Source: 2-12-FULL-35-23 sp965196985 (GTDB lineage Bacteria > Pseudomonadota > Gammaproteobacteria > UBA12402). From it: a stretch of 64,000 nt of DNA. Position 1 is the stretch's first letter. The number at the start of each line of letters is the position of its first letter. Shown here one piece after another: positions 9,773 to 19,120 of this stretch. The position numbers and the translations under genes are program-made. Where the stretch lies: the NCBI GenBank assembly GCA_965196985.1, contig CBDALO010000168.1, positions 248,001 to 312,000 on the forward strand, read 5' to 3'. Below the pieces are notes generated by a model. That model was not told where the DNA came from. It searched no databases and was given only the letters and a program-made list of their open reading frames with translations.

Positions 9773-10681
9773 ATACCATGTATACCTCGCTCAACCAACT
9801 GCTGAAGAAAATCACGCCAATGTACCTCAGCCTCTGATAACGCAACAGAAACACCTAGCACTGTTCTCTTGCCGGTTGATTCATCAAAGCCATAGGCTAT
9901 CAATACCGCACAGTCTTGTACTGTGCCGCTAGTGCGCACCTTCTCATAACGTGCATCTAGCCAAAGATATTTTATCTTTCCTAACGGCTTATTTCGCCAT
10001 TTCTTTAAATCTTCATCCAACAATTTAGCGCAACGGCTTACCTCTGTGCTTGAAATATCTGTTCCACAGAGTTGCTTTAGCACCTTTTCAACTTTGCGCG
10101 TGGAAACCCCATGCACATACATTTCAGCGACAGCCAGCTTAAGTGCTCTATCAGAGCGTACGCCTCGCTCTAAGACTGATGGATAGAAGGCTTCATTGGA
10201 GTCTCTAACCTGCGGTATCTGTAGCTCAAGCTGACCTTGACCTGTGTTAATTAACCTTGGTTTAAAGCCGTTCGCATATCCGTTTCTATCGCCAGTTCGC
10301 TCATAAGGACTGGCATTTAAATGGCGCTCCCTTTCTATTAACATAGCCTCATTCATCAACCTGGAGACAAGCTTAGGTAAAGCTTCAAACCCCTCCATCG
10401 CTAAAACATGTATGGCTTCTTCGATTAAGTTCTCATTTTTATAGCAGCTCATTGTCATTCCTCTTTTTTGGTTAAGTTTACCTTAAAAGGAATTTCTAAT
10501 CTGACTGAGTCGCCTGCTTATTTTCAGCAAGTCAATGGAATTTACAGAAAGGATGGCGCACTAGCATCCTTACTATCCTTAACGGCTAAATCTTCTATGA
10601 GCAAAAAGAGAAAATACTTTACATTATTGATACAAATAACACTACTGATTTGTTTAACCCTATAAGGAACCTTATAGGGTC

Positions 10682-11434
10682 TTAACTATTTTTTGTGTAT
10701 CGAACATAGTTTTGCCTACCTGTTGAGCATCTATTTCCATAGTTAGTGTTTGTATGACCACGCTTGAAAAAAGTTGAGCTGTTGTTTGATTGGTGGGCGC
10801 CACTATTTAATTTTAACACTCTGTTATTAGGATTGGTGTATTGATTGTTTATCAATGGTTGCCTAGATTGATCAGGCCATGAAAAGGCTCGCCAGTTTTG
10901 TCGTGCAGAAAAACCACGTTTATTTTTTTTATCTGGATCTGCGCCTTTCGATAAAAGAATGGTGCAAATACTAGAAAACAAAGTAGTAGTATTTCTTCTT
11001 TGCTTAGCTGAATTTGCTGCAGCATTTAATGGAGTAAAGCCATGATTATTTATTTGTTCTAAAAAAGCATTAAATTGAGAGCTGTCCTTGCCGCCAAAGG
11101 CGGTGTCGGCCGCCGCGATTAAGTCTTTCACCACCTCGAGGTGACCTTCTTTCGAAGCAGTATTCAAGGGGGAGAACTGATCTTTATCTTTATGAGTCAG
11201 AAACGCGCGAAAGCCGTCAGTGTTCTTGCCGCCAAAGGCGGTGTCGGCCGCCGCGATTAAGTCTTTCACCACCTCGAGGTGACCCGCACAAGCAGCAGAA
11301 TTCAAGGGGGAGAACTGATCTTTATTCGGTTGAGTCAGAAACGCGCGAAAGCCGTCAGTGTTCTTGCCGCCAAAGGCGGTGTCGGCCGCCGCGATTAAGT
11401 CTTTCACCACCTCGAGGTGACCTTCTTTCGAAAA
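10682..11434 (-). pseudogene. Ankyrin-type repeat protein, inverted 3' fragment
   Basis: The 3' end of the same gene that is complete at 30220-32928, here on the minus strand and lacking its start. It contains about two and a half 46-residue repeats (DTAFGGKNTDGFRAFLT and so on), the divergent last repeat (GKDSSQFNAFLEQ), and the Asn/Gln/Ser-rich tail. It ends at a head-to-head joint with the plus-strand copy around 11434. There is no start codon in the family's normal position, so it is unlikely to be expressed as a functional protein. Confidence 0.85.
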
Positions 11435-11443
11435 AGGTCAGTT
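11423..11443. other. Joint of a large inverted duplication
   Basis: The sequence GACCTTCTTTCGAAAAAGGTC is nearly self-complementary around TTTCGAAA. To its left the ankyrin repeats read leftward and to its right the same repeats read rightward. The joint is fused inside two different repeat types (GACCTTCTTTCGAA from one, AAAGGTCAGTTC from another), so it is a recombination or fold-back joint. Confidence 0.8.
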
Positions 11444-12902
11444 CTCCCCCTTGAATTCTGCTGCTTGTGCGGGTCACCTCGAGGTGGTGAAAGACTTAAT
11501 CGCGGCGGCCGACACCGCCTTTGGCGGCAAGAACACTGACGGCTTTCGCGCGTTTCTGACTCATAAAGATAAAGATCAGTTCTCCCCCTTGAATTCTGCT
11601 GCTTGTGCGGGTCACCTCGAGGTGGTGAAAGACTTAATCGCGGCGGCCGACACCGCCTTTGGCGGCAAGAACACTGACGGCTTTCGCGCGTTTCTGACTC
11701 ATAAAGATAAAGATCAGTTCTCCCCCTTGAATACTGCTTCGAAAGAAGGTCACCTCGAGGTGGTGAAAGACTTAATCGCGGCGGCCGACACCGCCTTTGG
11801 CGGCAAGAACACTGACGGCTTTCGCGCGTTTCTGACTCAACCGAATAAAGATCAGTTCTCCCCCTTGAATTCTGCTGCTTGTGCGGGTCACCTCAAGGTG
11901 GTGAAAGACTTAATCGCGGCGGCCGACACCGCCTTTGGCGGCAAGAACACTGACGGCTTTCGCGCGTTTCTGACTCAACCGAATAAAGATCAGTTCTCCC
12001 CCTTGAATTCTGCTGCTTGTGCGGGTCACCTCGAGGTGGTGAAAGACTTAATCGCGGCGGCCGACACCGCCTTTGGCGGCAAGAACACTGACGGCTTTCG
12101 CGCGTTTCTGACTCATAAAGATAAAGATCAGTTCTCCCCCTTGAATACTGCTTCGAAAGAAGGTCACCTCGAGGTGGTGAAAGACTTAATCGCGGCGGCC
12201 GACACCGCCTTTGGCGGCAAGAACACTGACGGCTTTCGCGCGTTTCTGACTCAACCGAATAAAGATCAGTTCTCCCCCTTGAATTCTGCTGCTTGTGCGG
12301 GTCACCTCGAGGTGGTGAAAGACTTAATCGCGGCGGCCGACACCGCCTTTGGCGGCAAGAACACTGACGGCTTTCGCGCGTTTCTGACTCAACCGAATAA
12401 AGATCAGTTCTCCCCCTTGAATACTGCTTCGAAAGAAGGTCACCTCGAGGTGGTGAAAGACTTAATCGCGGCGGCCGACACCGCCTTTGGCGGCAAGGAC
12501 AGCTCTCAATTTAATGCTTTTTTAGAACAAATAAATAATCATGGCTTTACTCCATTAAATGCTGCAGCAACTTCAGCTAAGCAAAGAAGAAATACTACTA
12601 CTTTGTTTTCTAGTATTTGCACCATTCTTTTATCGAAAGGCGCAGATCCAGATAAAAAAAATAAACGTGGTTTTTCTGCACGACAAAACTGGCGAGCCTT
12701 TTCATGGCCTGATCAATCTAGGCAACCATTGATAAACAATCAATACACCAATCCTAATAACAGAGTGTTAAAATTAAATAGTGGCGCCCACCAATCAAAC
12801 AACAGCTCAACTTTTTTCAAGCGTGGTCATACAAACACTAACTATGGAAATAGATGCTCAACAGGTAGGCAAAACTATGTGCGATACACAAAAAATAGTT
12901 AA
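11444..12902 (+). pseudogene. Ankyrin-type repeat protein, 5'-truncated copy
   Basis: Open frame of about 483 codons with seven near-identical 46-residue repeats plus a partial one, then the divergent repeat and tail identical to the full gene at 30220-32928. The N-terminal ~117-residue non-repeat domain and the normal ATG are missing; only an internal TTG (11451) could start it. It is followed by a short hairpin region and then IS256 copy 2 and cas1, in the same order as in the other copy. Confidence 0.85.
11511..12476 (+). repeat. Seven 138-bp tandem repeats (ankyrin gene fragment)
   Basis: Seven exact-period units of 138 bp starting GACACCGCCTTTGGCGGC. Units differ only by two alternative cassettes: CATAAAGATAAAGAT versus CAACCGAATAAAGAT, and AATTCTGCTGCTTGTGCG versus AATACTGCTTCGAAAGAA. 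The GC-rich units contrast with the AT-rich surroundings. Confidence 0.95.
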
Positions 12903-13125
12903 GACCCTATAAGGTTCCTTATGGGGTTAAACAAATCAGTAGTGTTATTTGTATCAATAATGTAAAGTATTTTCTCTTTTTGCTCATAGAAGATTTAGCC
13001 GTTAAGGATAGTAAGGATGCTAGTGCGCCATCCTTTCTGTAAATTCCATTGACTTGCTGAAAATAAGCAGGCGACTCAGTCAGATTAGAAATTCCTTTTA
13101 AGGTAAACTTAACCAAAAAAGAGGA

Positions 13126-14292
13126 ATGACAATGAGCTGCTATAAAAATGAGAACTTAATCGAAGAAGCCATACATGTTTTAGCGATGGAGGGGTTTGAA
13201 GCTTTACCTAAGCTTGTCTCCAGGTTGATGAATGAGGCTATGTTAATAGAAAGGGAGCGCCATTTAAATGCCAGTCCTTATGAGCGAACTGGCGATAGAA
13301 ACGGATATGCGAACGGCTTTAAACCAAGGTTAATTAACACAGGTCAAGGTCAGCTTGAGCTACAGATACCGCAGGTTAGAGACTCCAATGAAGCCTTCTA
13401 TCCATCAGTCTTAGAGCGAGGTGTACGCTCTGATAGAGCACTTAAGCTGGCTGTCGCTGAAATGTATGTGCATGGGGTTTCCACGCGCAAAGTTGAAAAG
13501 GTGCTAAAGCAACTCTGTGGAACAGATATTTCAAGCACAGAGGTAAGCCGTTGCGCTAAATTGTTGGATGAAGATTTAAAGAAATGGCGAAATAAGCCGT
13601 TAGGAAAGATAAAATATCTTTGGCTAGATGCACGTTATGAGAAGGTGCGCACTAGCGGCACAGTACAAGACTGTGCGGTATTGATAGCCTATGGCTTTGA
13701 TGAATCAACCAGCAAGAGAACAGTGCTAGGTGTTTCTGTTGCGTTATCAGAGGCTGAGGTACATTGGCGTGATTTTCTTCAGCAGTTGGTTGAGCGAGGT
13801 ATACATGGTATTGAGTTGATTACTAGCGACGCTCATACTGGCCTAAAAGCCGCTAGAAGAGCTGTGTTCCCCAGTTTTCCTTGGCAACGCTGCCAATTTC
13901 ATTTGCAGCAAAATGCTCAGGCTCACATACCAAAGCGCTCAATGAAGGAACCAGTAGCTGAGGAGATTACAGCTATATTTAATGCCTCAAACATTCATGA
14001 GTCGGAAAGACTATTGGCTATGGCGGTAGATAAATATCAGCAAACAGCACCAGAGCTTTCTTCTTGGTTGGAAGTGAATATACCGGAGGGCTTAGTAGTG
14101 ATGAACTTTGACAGGCCGCATCAAAAAAGATTAAGAACCAGTAACATAGCTGAGCGCGTAAACAGAGAGGTAAAAAGAAGGACGCATACAGTTGGAATTT
14201 TCCCTAATACTGAATCGTGCCTAAGGCTCGTATCAGCTGTTTTAGTGGAAATTGATGACCAGTGGAACGGATCACCTAGATACTTAAGTTGA
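13126..14292 (+). CDS. IS256-family (mutator-type) transposase
   Basis: 388 residues with an AGAGGA ribosome-binding site before ATG 13126. Catalytic Asp in YLWLDARYE (about residue 168), Asp in LITSDAHTG with the downstream WQRCQFHLQQ motif, and Glu in NIAERVNREVKRR near residue 345. Relative to the other copies it carries changes such as SFPWQ for SVPWQ and STSKRT for STGKRT, so it has drifted slightly. Same product as the copies at 33152, 54131 and 59672. Confidence 0.93.
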   Translation: MTMSCYKNENLIEEAIHVLAMEGFEALPKLVSRLMNEAMLIERERHLNASPYERTGDRNGYANGFKPRLINTGQGQLELQIPQVRDSNEAFYPSVLERGVRSDRALKLAVAEMYVHGVSTRKVEKVLKQLCGTDISSTEVSRCAKLLDEDLKKWRNKPLGKIKYLWLDARYEKVRTSGTVQDCAVLIAYGFDESTSKRTVLGVSVALSEAEVHWRDFLQQLVERGIHGIELITSDAHTGLKAARRAVFPSFPWQRCQFHLQQNAQAHIPKRSMKEPVAEEITAIFNASNIHESERLLAMAVDKYQQTAPELSSWLEVNIPEGLVVMNFDRPHQKRLRTSNIAERVNREVKRRTHTVGIFPNTESCLRLVSAVLVEIDDQWNGSPRYLS

Positions 14293-14427
14293 AGTGAATA
14301 ATAAGGCTTCATAGGGTTTTAGGATAGATCATTCTTGTTCTTATTAACGAGATATAATTGCTATTACCTAAAAGTTAATAATTTATTTTGAGAGGAGAAA
14401 AATTTGAGGTATAAATAATTTTTTAGA

Positions 14428-14457
14428 TTGATTAGCATAATTAATTTAAGATATTAT
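14428..14457 (+). promoter_or_regulatory. Candidate outward promoter in IS256 facing cas1
   Basis: TTGATT at 14428-14433 and TATTAT at 14452-14457, 18 bp apart, lie in the noncoding end of IS256 and point toward cas1, whose GTG is about 110 bp downstream. The match is to the sigma-70 consensus by eye only. The same sequence precedes the second cas1 copy. Confidence 0.35.
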
Positions 14458-14569
14458 GCGATGAGACAGGTACAATAGAGTGCCATTTAGAATTTTAAAG
14501 GTTTTTCTAAGTACTGAAGTTGGTTTTTACAGACAAAATAACGCTCTATCGTAAGGATACTCGAAGATT

Positions 14570-15532
14570 GTGAAGCCGCTTACGGATCTTAAAGCCATTT
14601 TACACTCAAAACGCGCAAATATTTACTACCTAGAAAAATGCAGGGTAATGCAAAAAGATGGACGTGTTCTTTATCTTACCGAAGCTAAGCAAGAAAATCA
14701 GTATTGGAATATTCCTATCGCGAATACAACAGTTATTCTACTTGGTGTAGGGACATCTATTACGCAGGCAGCGGTGAAAATGTTGGCATCAGCAGGTGTT
14801 TTAATTGGCTTTTGCGGTGCTGGAGCAACACCATTATTTATGGGGTCAGAAATTGAGTGGATGACACCACAAAGTGAGTATAGACCCACTGAGTATTTAC
14901 AAGGGTGGCTATCGTTCTGGTTTGATGATGTGAAGCGATTAAAAGCTGCTAAACTTTTTCAGCAAGCACGTATAGCGTATTTAAAAAAGGTTTGGTCAAA
15001 AGATCGTGACCTAAAAGAGGCTGGCTTTGATATTTCTCATGCTGATATCGAGTCCGCGTTACACCGTTTTAACGAAGCTACAACCAGTGCGTTAAAATCT
15101 TCTGATTTATTACTAACTGAAGCTCAGCTAACTAAAATGCTTTATAAGTATGCGGCAGGAAAAGTAGGTTTGTCTTCTTTTTCCCGCGAACATAATGCAT
15201 CTGACCAGGCAAATGCATTTTTAAATCATGGTAATTATTTAGCTTATGGCTTATCTGCAACCACCCTTTGGGTACTAGGGATTCCTCATGGGTTCGCAGT
15301 TATGCACGGCAAAACTAGGCGTGGTGCTTTGGTTTTTGATGTTGCTGATTTGATTAAAGATGCGATTGTACTTCCATTAGCCTTTATTTGCGCTAAGGAG
15401 CGCACGACCGATCAGGAATTTCGTCAGCAGTGCCTACAAGTCTTTACCGGTCACAAAGCATTGGATTTTATGTTTGAGCAAGTAAAAGCAGTAGCATTAC
15501 AGAGCAAGACTTTTGATGGTGATAACAGATGA
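14570..15532 (+). CDS. cas1: Cas1 integrase, type I-F (copy 1)
   Basis: 320 residues. It matches subtype I-F Cas1: ILHSKRANIYYLEKCRV at the N-terminus, YWNIPIANTTVILLGVGTSIT, SEYRPTEYLQ, and the C-terminal HGNYLAYGLSATTLWVLGIPHG. The nuclease metal ligands expected in the family are visible: Glu in LLTEAQLTK, His in MHGKTRRG, and Asp in VADLIKDA. With the Cas2 domain of Cas2-3 it would insert new spacers. It starts at GTG with AAGGA 12 nt upstream, and its stop overlaps cas3 by 4 bp (ATGA). IS256 lies immediately upstream, so the native promoter may be displaced. A second copy at 37467 carries a substitution in the HGKTRR motif. Confidence 0.95.
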   Translation: MKPLTDLKAILHSKRANIYYLEKCRVMQKDGRVLYLTEAKQENQYWNIPIANTTVILLGVGTSITQAAVKMLASAGVLIGFCGAGATPLFMGSEIEWMTPQSEYRPTEYLQGWLSFWFDDVKRLKAAKLFQQARIAYLKKVWSKDRDLKEAGFDISHADIESALHRFNEATTSALKSSDLLLTEAQLTKMLYKYAAGKVGLSSFSREHNASDQANAFLNHGNYLAYGLSATTLWVLGIPHGFAVMHGKTRRGALVFDVADLIKDAIVLPLAFICAKERTTDQEFRQQCLQVFTGHKALDFMFEQVKAVALQSKTFDGDNR

Positions 15533-18500
15533 TGGTGACATTTATATCCCAATGTAAAAAAAATTCACTGAAAAAAACACGTAGAGTTCTGGATGCTTTT
15601 GCTAATCGTATTGGAGATAATACCTGGCAGACAGTGATTACACTGGAAGGATTAAGTGCTGTTAAAAAACTATTAAGAAAAACTGCTAGTAAAAATACAG
15701 CTGTGTCTTGTCATTGGATTAGATCTAGAGCAAGAACTGAGTTGGTATGGGTGGTGGGGAATAAACTGGAGTTTAATCGTGAAGGTCGCGTACCTGTAAA
15801 CCGCACCAAAAATGATTTAGTTTACCAAGACGATTTGTTAGATTGGAAGTTGCTTCCCCTTATCCGAGCGTTAACTTCTTTGGCAGCTTTACTGCACGAT
15901 TGGGGTAAAGCCAGTATTCGCTTCCAGAATAAACTTTCCAAAAACTACAAAGGCACTCAGGCGGATCGGTTACGCCATGAATGGGTGTCCTATTTATTGC
16001 TCAAGGCACTAATCTACAATACCAAAAACCCAAATATAGACCATGACTGGTTAACCACATTAAAAGAGGGAAGAATCAATGAAGATGCGATTAAAAGATT
16101 CTTACACAATAATACTGAACAAGTGTCGTTAGCCGATTTACCCAGCATAGCAAAATTAATTGCATGGCTAATTATTACCCACCATAAACTTCCGATTTTA
16201 AATGAGAAAGAAGCGCCTAAAGGTAGCCCATGTACTGGTCTCGATGGTCTGCTTAAGATGATTGATAAGACATGGGGATATGAAAATAAAAATATAAAAG
16301 AACTTGCAGCATGTTTAGAGTTCCCTCAAGGCCTACTAACTAACGCTAATACATGGGTGTCACAAATAAAACGCTGGTCTGCCAAATTATTAGATTTACA
16401 AGATGTTATTGCTCAAGCAATCGACAATGGTAGTTATCGAGTCTTGTTGCACCATGCTCGTTTGGCCTTGATGTTAGGCGATCATTACTTTTCATCGCTT
16501 GATATTAGTAAAACTCGTAATTGGAAAAGTATCACCAAATTGATCGCCAATACCCAGAAAGATAAGTCACCCAAACAAGCTTTGGACCAGCATTTGGTCG
16601 GTGTTTGCGAGAGCGCCAAAAAGATTATAGGAAAGTTACCAGCTATCGAAAACAACTTGGATCCCAGTTTTAATACTGCTGAGTTGAAACGCAAAAGCCC
16701 ACAGCCCTATACCTGGCAAGATACTGCTGCAAGAAAAGTGCGAGATTGGCGCACAACGTGGGGTGGAACACGAAAAGGTTTTTTCGCAATAAACATGGCT
16801 AGTACTGGTTGTGGCAAAACCTTTGCTAACGCGAAACTCATGATGGCACTCTCTGAAGATGGTGATAGTCTGCGCTATATTCTCGCGCTCGGGTTACGCA
16901 CACTTACATTGCAAACTGGAGATGAATACCGCAAGCGTATATTTAAACATAGTGATGGCAGTGATCTAGCTGTATTGATTGGTTCAAGGGCGATTGCAGA
17001 CCTGCACTACCAAAATAAACAAGAGAAAGTACAGGATCAAGCGGAAAAAGGTTCGGAATCTACTGAAACTCTACTGGCCGACTCCGACGAAGTTGTTTAC
17101 CAAGGTGAACTGCCTGAAGAAGGTTTAACTACTATTTTGCATAGCTATAAAGATAGGCAGTTACTCTATGCGCCGGTTCTGGTCTGTACCATTGACCACA
17201 TTATTGCCGCAACTGAGACTACAAGCGGTGGACGTTACATTTTGCCTGCATTGCGATTACTATCATCTGACTTGGTTATTGATGAAGTGGATGATTTCAC
17301 AAGTGGTGATTTAATTGCTATTGGTCGCTTGATTCACTTAGCAGGTATGCTGGGTCGTCAAGTAATGATCTCATCGGCTACTATTCCACCCTCAATGGCA
17401 GAAGGATATTTCAATACTTACCGAGAAGGCTGGTTGCTTTACTGCAAAACCCGTAACGCCAGGCCGTCAATAGGTTGTGCCTGGATAGATGAGTTTTCAT
17501 CTCAAGTTAAAGATATTGATAATCAGGAAGACGGAATCAACGACTATCGTAAACACCATGACAAGTTTATTTACAAGAGAGTGGAAAAATTAAGCATACA
17601 GCCAGCTAAGCGTAAAGCCAATGTGATCAGTTGTAAGCAGGCTATGGATTATAACGATGAACTAATTACAGCCAATAAAAAAGAGTTTTGGTTTAACCGG
17701 ATTGCACAGGCAACTTTGGAAAAGCATGAGCACCACCACACGATAGATAATAAAACCGGTATAAAGGTTTCCTTTGGTGTAGTACGTATTGCCAATATTC
17801 AACCCTGTATTCAACTCACTAGATTTTTATTGAATTATAACTGGCATGAAAATACTGAAGCACGAGTAATGGCTTATCACAGTAAACAGGTGCTGTTGCT
17901 ACGTCATGAACAGGAAAAACACTTAGATAATATTTTAAAGCGAAAAGAAAAGTGCAATGACCAACCGGAAGCATTTTATGACGAAACTATTCGAAAACAT
18001 CTCGACACTATTGAGAGCCAGAAGACTAACGTTACAAACATCTTGTTTATTCTGATAGCCACGCCCGTTGAAGAGGTTGGCCGCGACCATGATTTTGACT
18101 GGGCTGTTATCGAACCTTCCTCCTATCGATCTATTATTCAATTGGCTGGTCGCGTGAAACGACATCGTGATGGTGAAGTAAATAAACCAAATATCGGGAT
18201 TTTGCAATATAACTGGCGAACCATGAGGTATGGTGACAAACCAAGAAAACCTCGCTTTTACAGGCCTGGGTATGAAACTACTGGGAAGTTACCTAAAGAT
18301 AACAAGGAAGGCTCTATGCAGAATCACGATCTTTTCAAAGTTGTGGATAATGAATTAATATGTAAAAGACTGGATGCTGTCCCAAGAATTCAGGAGAGAC
18401 AAGAAAAAAGTAAAACTGCTATGGCTTTATTAGAGCATGCAGTAATCAATAATCATTTGACCTATTACGAAGGAAAAGGACCGGAGACATTACAAGGTTA

Positions 18501-18912
18501 TATCCAGTGGTATTGGCACCTTACGGCCTTGCCTCAACACCTTAACCGATTTCGCCAAAGTGTAAGAACGATTCAACTTTACCGGGTAATCAATGACGAT
18601 GGTGATGCCTACTTCACCGAACGCGACTCAAGAGGTAAATTTAATTATGTCAATACAGGTGAATTTGTTCGACAAGACGAAGCTTATCAAATAACAACTA
18701 GCTCACTTACAGCGGAACAGTGCGAACGGCTTTGGATGCAGCGTGATTATCTGAAGTTATTGCAGCTACAAAGTGAGCAGCATGAACTGCCAATAAATAA
18801 AGTTGCAATTTGCTATGGCGAAATCAGTTTCGACATTTATCAAGAAGCAGCTAGTAGGACGTATGAATACAATGATCAGCTAGGGTTATATGAAAAGGAA
18901 AAAATAACATGA
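15529..18912 (+). CDS. cas3: Cas2-Cas3 fusion nuclease-helicase, type I-F
   Basis: 1127 residues. An N-terminal Cas2 domain (about 1-95) is the I-F hallmark. The HD nuclease motif LLHDWGKAS is at residues 121-129. The superfamily-2 helicase has Walker A STGCGKT near 427 and a DEAD-type DEVDDF near 585. Later motifs include ISSATIPPS and the EEVGRDHDFDWAVIEPSS to QLAGRVKRHR segment. It degrades target DNA after recruitment by the Csy complex and supplies Cas2 to the Cas1 adaptation complex. It overlaps cas1 and csy1 by 4 bp on each side, so cas1-cas3-csy1 are translationally coupled. The reading frame is intact here; a 5' half copy lies at 38426-40027. Confidence 0.95.
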   Translation: MMVTFISQCKKNSLKKTRRVLDAFANRIGDNTWQTVITLEGLSAVKKLLRKTASKNTAVSCHWIRSRARTELVWVVGNKLEFNREGRVPVNRTKNDLVYQDDLLDWKLLPLIRALTSLAALLHDWGKASIRFQNKLSKNYKGTQADRLRHEWVSYLLLKALIYNTKNPNIDHDWLTTLKEGRINEDAIKRFLHNNTEQVSLADLPSIAKLIAWLIITHHKLPILNEKEAPKGSPCTGLDGLLKMIDKTWGYENKNIKELAACLEFPQGLLTNANTWVSQIKRWSAKLLDLQDVIAQAIDNGSYRVLLHHARLALMLGDHYFSSLDISKTRNWKSITKLIANTQKDKSPKQALDQHLVGVCESAKKIIGKLPAIENNLDPSFNTAELKRKSPQPYTWQDTAARKVRDWRTTWGGTRKGFFAINMASTGCGKTFANAKLMMALSEDGDSLRYILALGLRTLTLQTGDEYRKRIFKHSDGSDLAVLIGSRAIADLHYQNKQEKVQDQAEKGSESTETLLADSDEVVYQGELPEEGLTTILHSYKDRQLLYAPVLVCTIDHIIAATETTSGGRYILPALRLLSSDLVIDEVDDFTSGDLIAIGRLIHLAGMLGRQVMISSATIPPSMAEGYFNTYREGWLLYCKTRNARPSIGCAWIDEFSSQVKDIDNQEDGINDYRKHHDKFIYKRVEKLSIQPAKRKANVISCKQAMDYNDELITANKKEFWFNRIAQATLEKHEHHHTIDNKTGIKVSFGVVRIANIQPCIQLTRFLLNYNWHENTEARVMAYHSKQVLLLRHEQEKHLDNILKRKEKCNDQPEAFYDETIRKHLDTIESQKTNVTNILFILIATPVEEVGRDHDFDWAVIEPSSYRSIIQLAGRVKRHRDGEVNKPNIGILQYNWRTMRYGDKPRKPRFYRPGYETTGKLPKDNKEGSMQNHDLFKVVDNELICKRLDAVPRIQERQEKSKTAMALLEHAVINNHLTYYEGKGPETLQGYIQWYWHLTALPQHLNRFRQSVRTIQLYRVINDDGDAYFTERDSRGKFNYVNTGEFVRQDEAYQITTSSLTAEQCERLWMQRDYLKLLQLQSEQHELPINKVAICYGEISFDIYQEAASRTYEYNDQLGLYEKEKIT

Positions 18913-19120
18913 CAGATGATAAAAGCGAGATTCTAAATTTTATCAAAAAACTGGAAAAAAAGATTAAGGAACTTGCTAAAGGTAAGAAGTCAAAAAAACA
19001 ACAGTACGTTTCCGAATTTTACGACATTCTTTTTGGTGGTTATTCCAAAAAGAATGTCTATAAGAATACCCTTCTGTTTTTACTCAACGGTAAAAAAAAT
19101 ATTCGATTCGCTTTAAATTA

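Larger units (their letters stand above)
7897..10458 (-). pseudogene. IS256-family (mutator-type) transposase, split by an IS
   Basis: The 5' part (10458-9773) and 3' part (8377-7897) rejoin at the ATACCATG target duplication into exactly 388 codons, the same as the intact copies. Catalytic features are present across the halves: Asp in YLWLDARYE, Asp in LITSDAHTG followed by the CQFHLQQNA motif, and Glu in NIAERVNRE. It cannot make full-length protein as it stands. Confidence 0.9.
7639..10565 (-). mobile_element. IS256-family element, copy 1, interrupted by ISKra4-family element
   Basis: Net length equals the 1532 bp of the intact copies once the inserted 1387-bp element plus its 8-bp TSD are removed. 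The outer end begins GATAGAGCG and the inner end finishes CGCACTAGC; the two form imperfect ~29-bp inverted repeats. The flanks do not match (left TTTTTAGT, right ATCCTTAC). The right flank is instead the reverse complement of the left flank of copy 2. This copy therefore sits at a rearrangement joint, not at a simple insertion site. Confidence 0.9.
13019..14550 (+). mobile_element. IS256-family element, copy 2 (intact)
   Basis: 1532 bp, ends GCTAGTGCGCC and CGCTCTATC, with an exact 8-bp duplication GTAAGGAT at 13011-13018 and 14551-14558. It inserted between the ankyrin gene and cas1. The right-hand TSD copy supplies the AAGGA upstream of the cas1 start. About 258 bp between the transposase stop and the cas1-side end are noncoding and AT-rich. 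Confidence 0.95.

Noticed and set aside
7631..10573. Ordinary transposition of IS256 copy 1 into the STAND gene
   Set aside because: The flanking 8-mers differ (TTTTTAGT and ATCCTTAC), and the right flank matches that of copy 2 in reverse, which points to recombination rather than simple insertion.
14121..14312. 63-residue ORF antisense to every IS256 transposase 3' end
   Set aside because: Appears only as the reverse frame of the conserved transposase C-terminus; no ribosome-binding site and no own conservation signal.
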